Source: Deltaproteobacteria bacterium ADurb.Bin026 (GTDB taxonomy: Bacteria > Desulfobacterota > Syntrophorhabdia > Syntrophorhabdales > Syntrophorhabdaceae). Taken from it: 5,107 nucleotides of DNA. This document shows positions 4,167 through 5,107 of this stretch, one piece after another. The stretch spans positions 1 to 5,107 of the forward strand of contig MWEV01000282.1 in NCBI GenBank assembly GCA_002071245.1. The letters run 5' to 3'. Below the pieces are notes generated by a model. That model worked only from the letters and a program-made list of their open reading frames with translations. It was not told the origin of the DNA and searched no databases. Each line of letters starts with the position of its first letter. Within the stretch, counting starts at the first letter, position 1. The translations under genes and the position numbers were made by a program.

Positions 4167-5107
4167 ATGAAAGGGACCATAGATAACCTTAAAAAAATTC
4201 ATGACAACCGTTACGTGGTCGAAAAACACGACCGGATGAATGTTGACGGGGTGATTTATATCAATGAAGAACTACTTAAAATTTTAGGCACTGATGAGAG
4301 CATAAAGCAGGTCGAAAATGTTGCGACACTTCCGGGGATTGTAAAGGCGTCAATGGCGATGCCTGATATCCATTGGGGTTACGGTTTTCCTATAGGGGGC
4401 GTTGCGGCATTTGATATGGAGAATGGTATTGTTTCTCCCGGGGGTGTGGGGTACGACATAAACTGAGGTGTCAGACTTTTGCGCTCCGTGTTGAGCGTCC
4501 ACGATATAAAAGTTAAATTGCCTGATATAATCGATAGCCTCTTTAGAAATATTCCGAGCGGGGTAGGTTCGCACAGAAAAGACTTCAAGCTTTCAAGAGA
4601 CGAATTGAAAAAGGTACTTGTGAAGGGTGCACTTTGGGCTGCTGAGCGTGGATATGGAGAAGCGGAAGATATTCAGTTCACAGAAGATAACGGATGTATT
4701 CAGGATGCAGTACCCGACAATGTGTCTGAAAAGGCATACGAAAGGGGCAAAGACCAACTTGGAACACTTGGTAGTGGCAACCATTTTGTGGAGGTTGGTT
4801 ATATCGACGAGATATATGATGTTGATGCTGCTTCGGTTTTTGGCCTTTTTGAAGGGCAGGTTACTGTTATGGTGCATACTGGCTCTCGCGGTCTCGGATA
4901 TCAGATATGCGATGATTATATAAGGGTGATGCTGAAAGCGTCCGAGAGGTACGGCATATATCTTGCTGATAGGCAATTGTGCTGTGCACCTGTTGCATCC
5001 CCTGAGGGGCAGCGGTATCTTTCGGCCATGGCCTCTGCCGCCAATTTTGCATTTGCAAACAGACAGATGATAACCCACTGGGTGAGAGAGGTGTTTGAAC
5101 AAGTTTT
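4167..5107 (+). CDS. rtcB: RtcB-family RNA-splicing ligase, probable selenoprotein (in-frame UGA at codon 100; 3' end beyond window)
   Basis: RtcB joins RNA 2',3'-cyclic phosphate or 3'-phosphate ends to 5'-OH ends, using GTP and metal (Mn). The window holds 313 codons; family members have about 400-480. Motifs before the TGA: VATLPGIVKASMAMPDIHWG and GFPIGGVAAFD, then SPGGVGYDIN (residues 90-99). Codon 100 is TGA, followed by GVRLLRSV. In RtcB this motif is DINCGVRL, and its Asp and Cys (Asp95 and Cys98 in Pyrococcus horikoshii) bind the metal; here they are Asp97 and residue 100. The same frame continues with GTLGSGNHFVEV (Asn205, His206), VMVHTGSRGLGYQI (His237) and SAMASAANFAFANRQ, all RtcB active-site or core motifs, with no other stop. 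Spacing of these residues matches the Pyrococcus protein to within one residue. The best reading is selenocysteine at 100. A plain nonsense mutation or sequencing error is the alternative. The start ATG lacks a clear Shine-Dalgarno. The remaining His ligands, including the GMP-bound one, lie past the window. Confidence 0.9.
4464..4466 (+). other. Probable selenocysteine UGA codon in rtcB
   Basis: TGA sits between AAC (Asn99) and GGT (Gly101), exactly at the Cys position of the DINCGVRL motif. Replacement of a metal- or redox-active Cys by UGA with homology continuing on both sides is the standard signature of a Sec codon. No selA, selB, selC or selD is in the window. Confidence 0.75.
4481..4498 (+). 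promoter_or_regulatory. Candidate bacterial SECIS stem-loop in rtcB
   Basis: CGCTC (4482-4486) pairs with GAGCG (4493-4497) around the loop CGTGTT, closed outside by a G-U pair (4481-4498). The loop begins 20 nt after the UGA and has G as its second base. Bacterial SECIS models require a short stem, a G in the first two loop bases and a UGA-to-loop distance of roughly 16-37 nt, and all three hold. It lies inside the coding frame (residues 105-111) without adding residues compared with the usual RtcB layout. Confidence 0.65.

Noticed and set aside
4464..4466. rtcB as a simple pseudogene or frameshifted gene
   Set aside because: The frame is the same on both sides of the TGA, there is no other stop, motif spacing is intact, and the TGA falls exactly on the catalytic Cys with a SECIS-like hairpin after it. 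It cannot be excluded without reads.
4464..4466. Genome-wide reassignment of TGA (to Trp or Gly) instead of local recoding
   Set aside because: The conserved residue here is Cys, tryptophans in all genes use TGG, and panD ends at a TGA at about the expected length. Only one such stop is in view, so this is not decisive alone.
4593..5102. Long minus-strand ORF and a plus-strand ORF (4627-4923) within the rtcB region
   Set aside because: Both overlap the continued rtcB frame, which carries clear RtcB motifs; they are shadows that look attractive only if the TGA is taken as a stop.

Overview
The window most likely comes from an anaerobic, selenium-using bacterium of the deltaproteobacterial type (Desulfobacterota or relatives). 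This is an inference from three signs. The rtcB gene carries an in-frame UGA exactly where a metal-binding cysteine belongs. A flavoredoxin-like flavin reductase is present. The panBCD operon has a pan-motif RNA leader, a motif described from Deltaproteobacteria, Firmicutes and Chloroflexi. Base composition is moderate, with very AT-rich promoter regions. No taxonomic marker gene is present.

Layout. Bases 2-436 (+) hold the 3' part of a small zinc-metallopeptidase-like gene (HELRH motif). Bases 437-845 hold an AT-rich promoter, a 65-codon hypothetical ORF (536-733) that may be read from a leaderless transcript, and a strongly self-complementary stretch (725-793). Bases 846-1412 (+) encode a flavin reductase / flavoredoxin-like protein. 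It converges on the panB-panC-panD operon, which runs leftward from 3475 to 1443 and encodes three of the four enzymes of pantothenate synthesis. Upstream of panB, on the minus strand, lie in order a good sigma-70 promoter, a pan-motif stem-loop with two bulged A residues, a possible antiterminator and a strong intrinsic terminator. This reads as a transcription-attenuation leader. Divergent from it, with its own extended -10 promoter, is an archease gene (3709-4137) followed by rtcB (4167 to beyond the window end).

The most interesting feature is rtcB. Codon 100 is TGA within the active-site motif YDIN-x-GVRLL, where RtcB ligases have the cysteine that binds the catalytic metal. The frame continues with clear RtcB motifs to the end of the window with no other stop. 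A stem-loop 14 nt after the UGA has the geometry of a bacterial SECIS element. The simplest reading is an RtcB RNA ligase with selenocysteine as its active-site metal ligand, co-expressed with its activator archease. Conventional annotation would split it into a 99-residue fragment plus a headless remainder.
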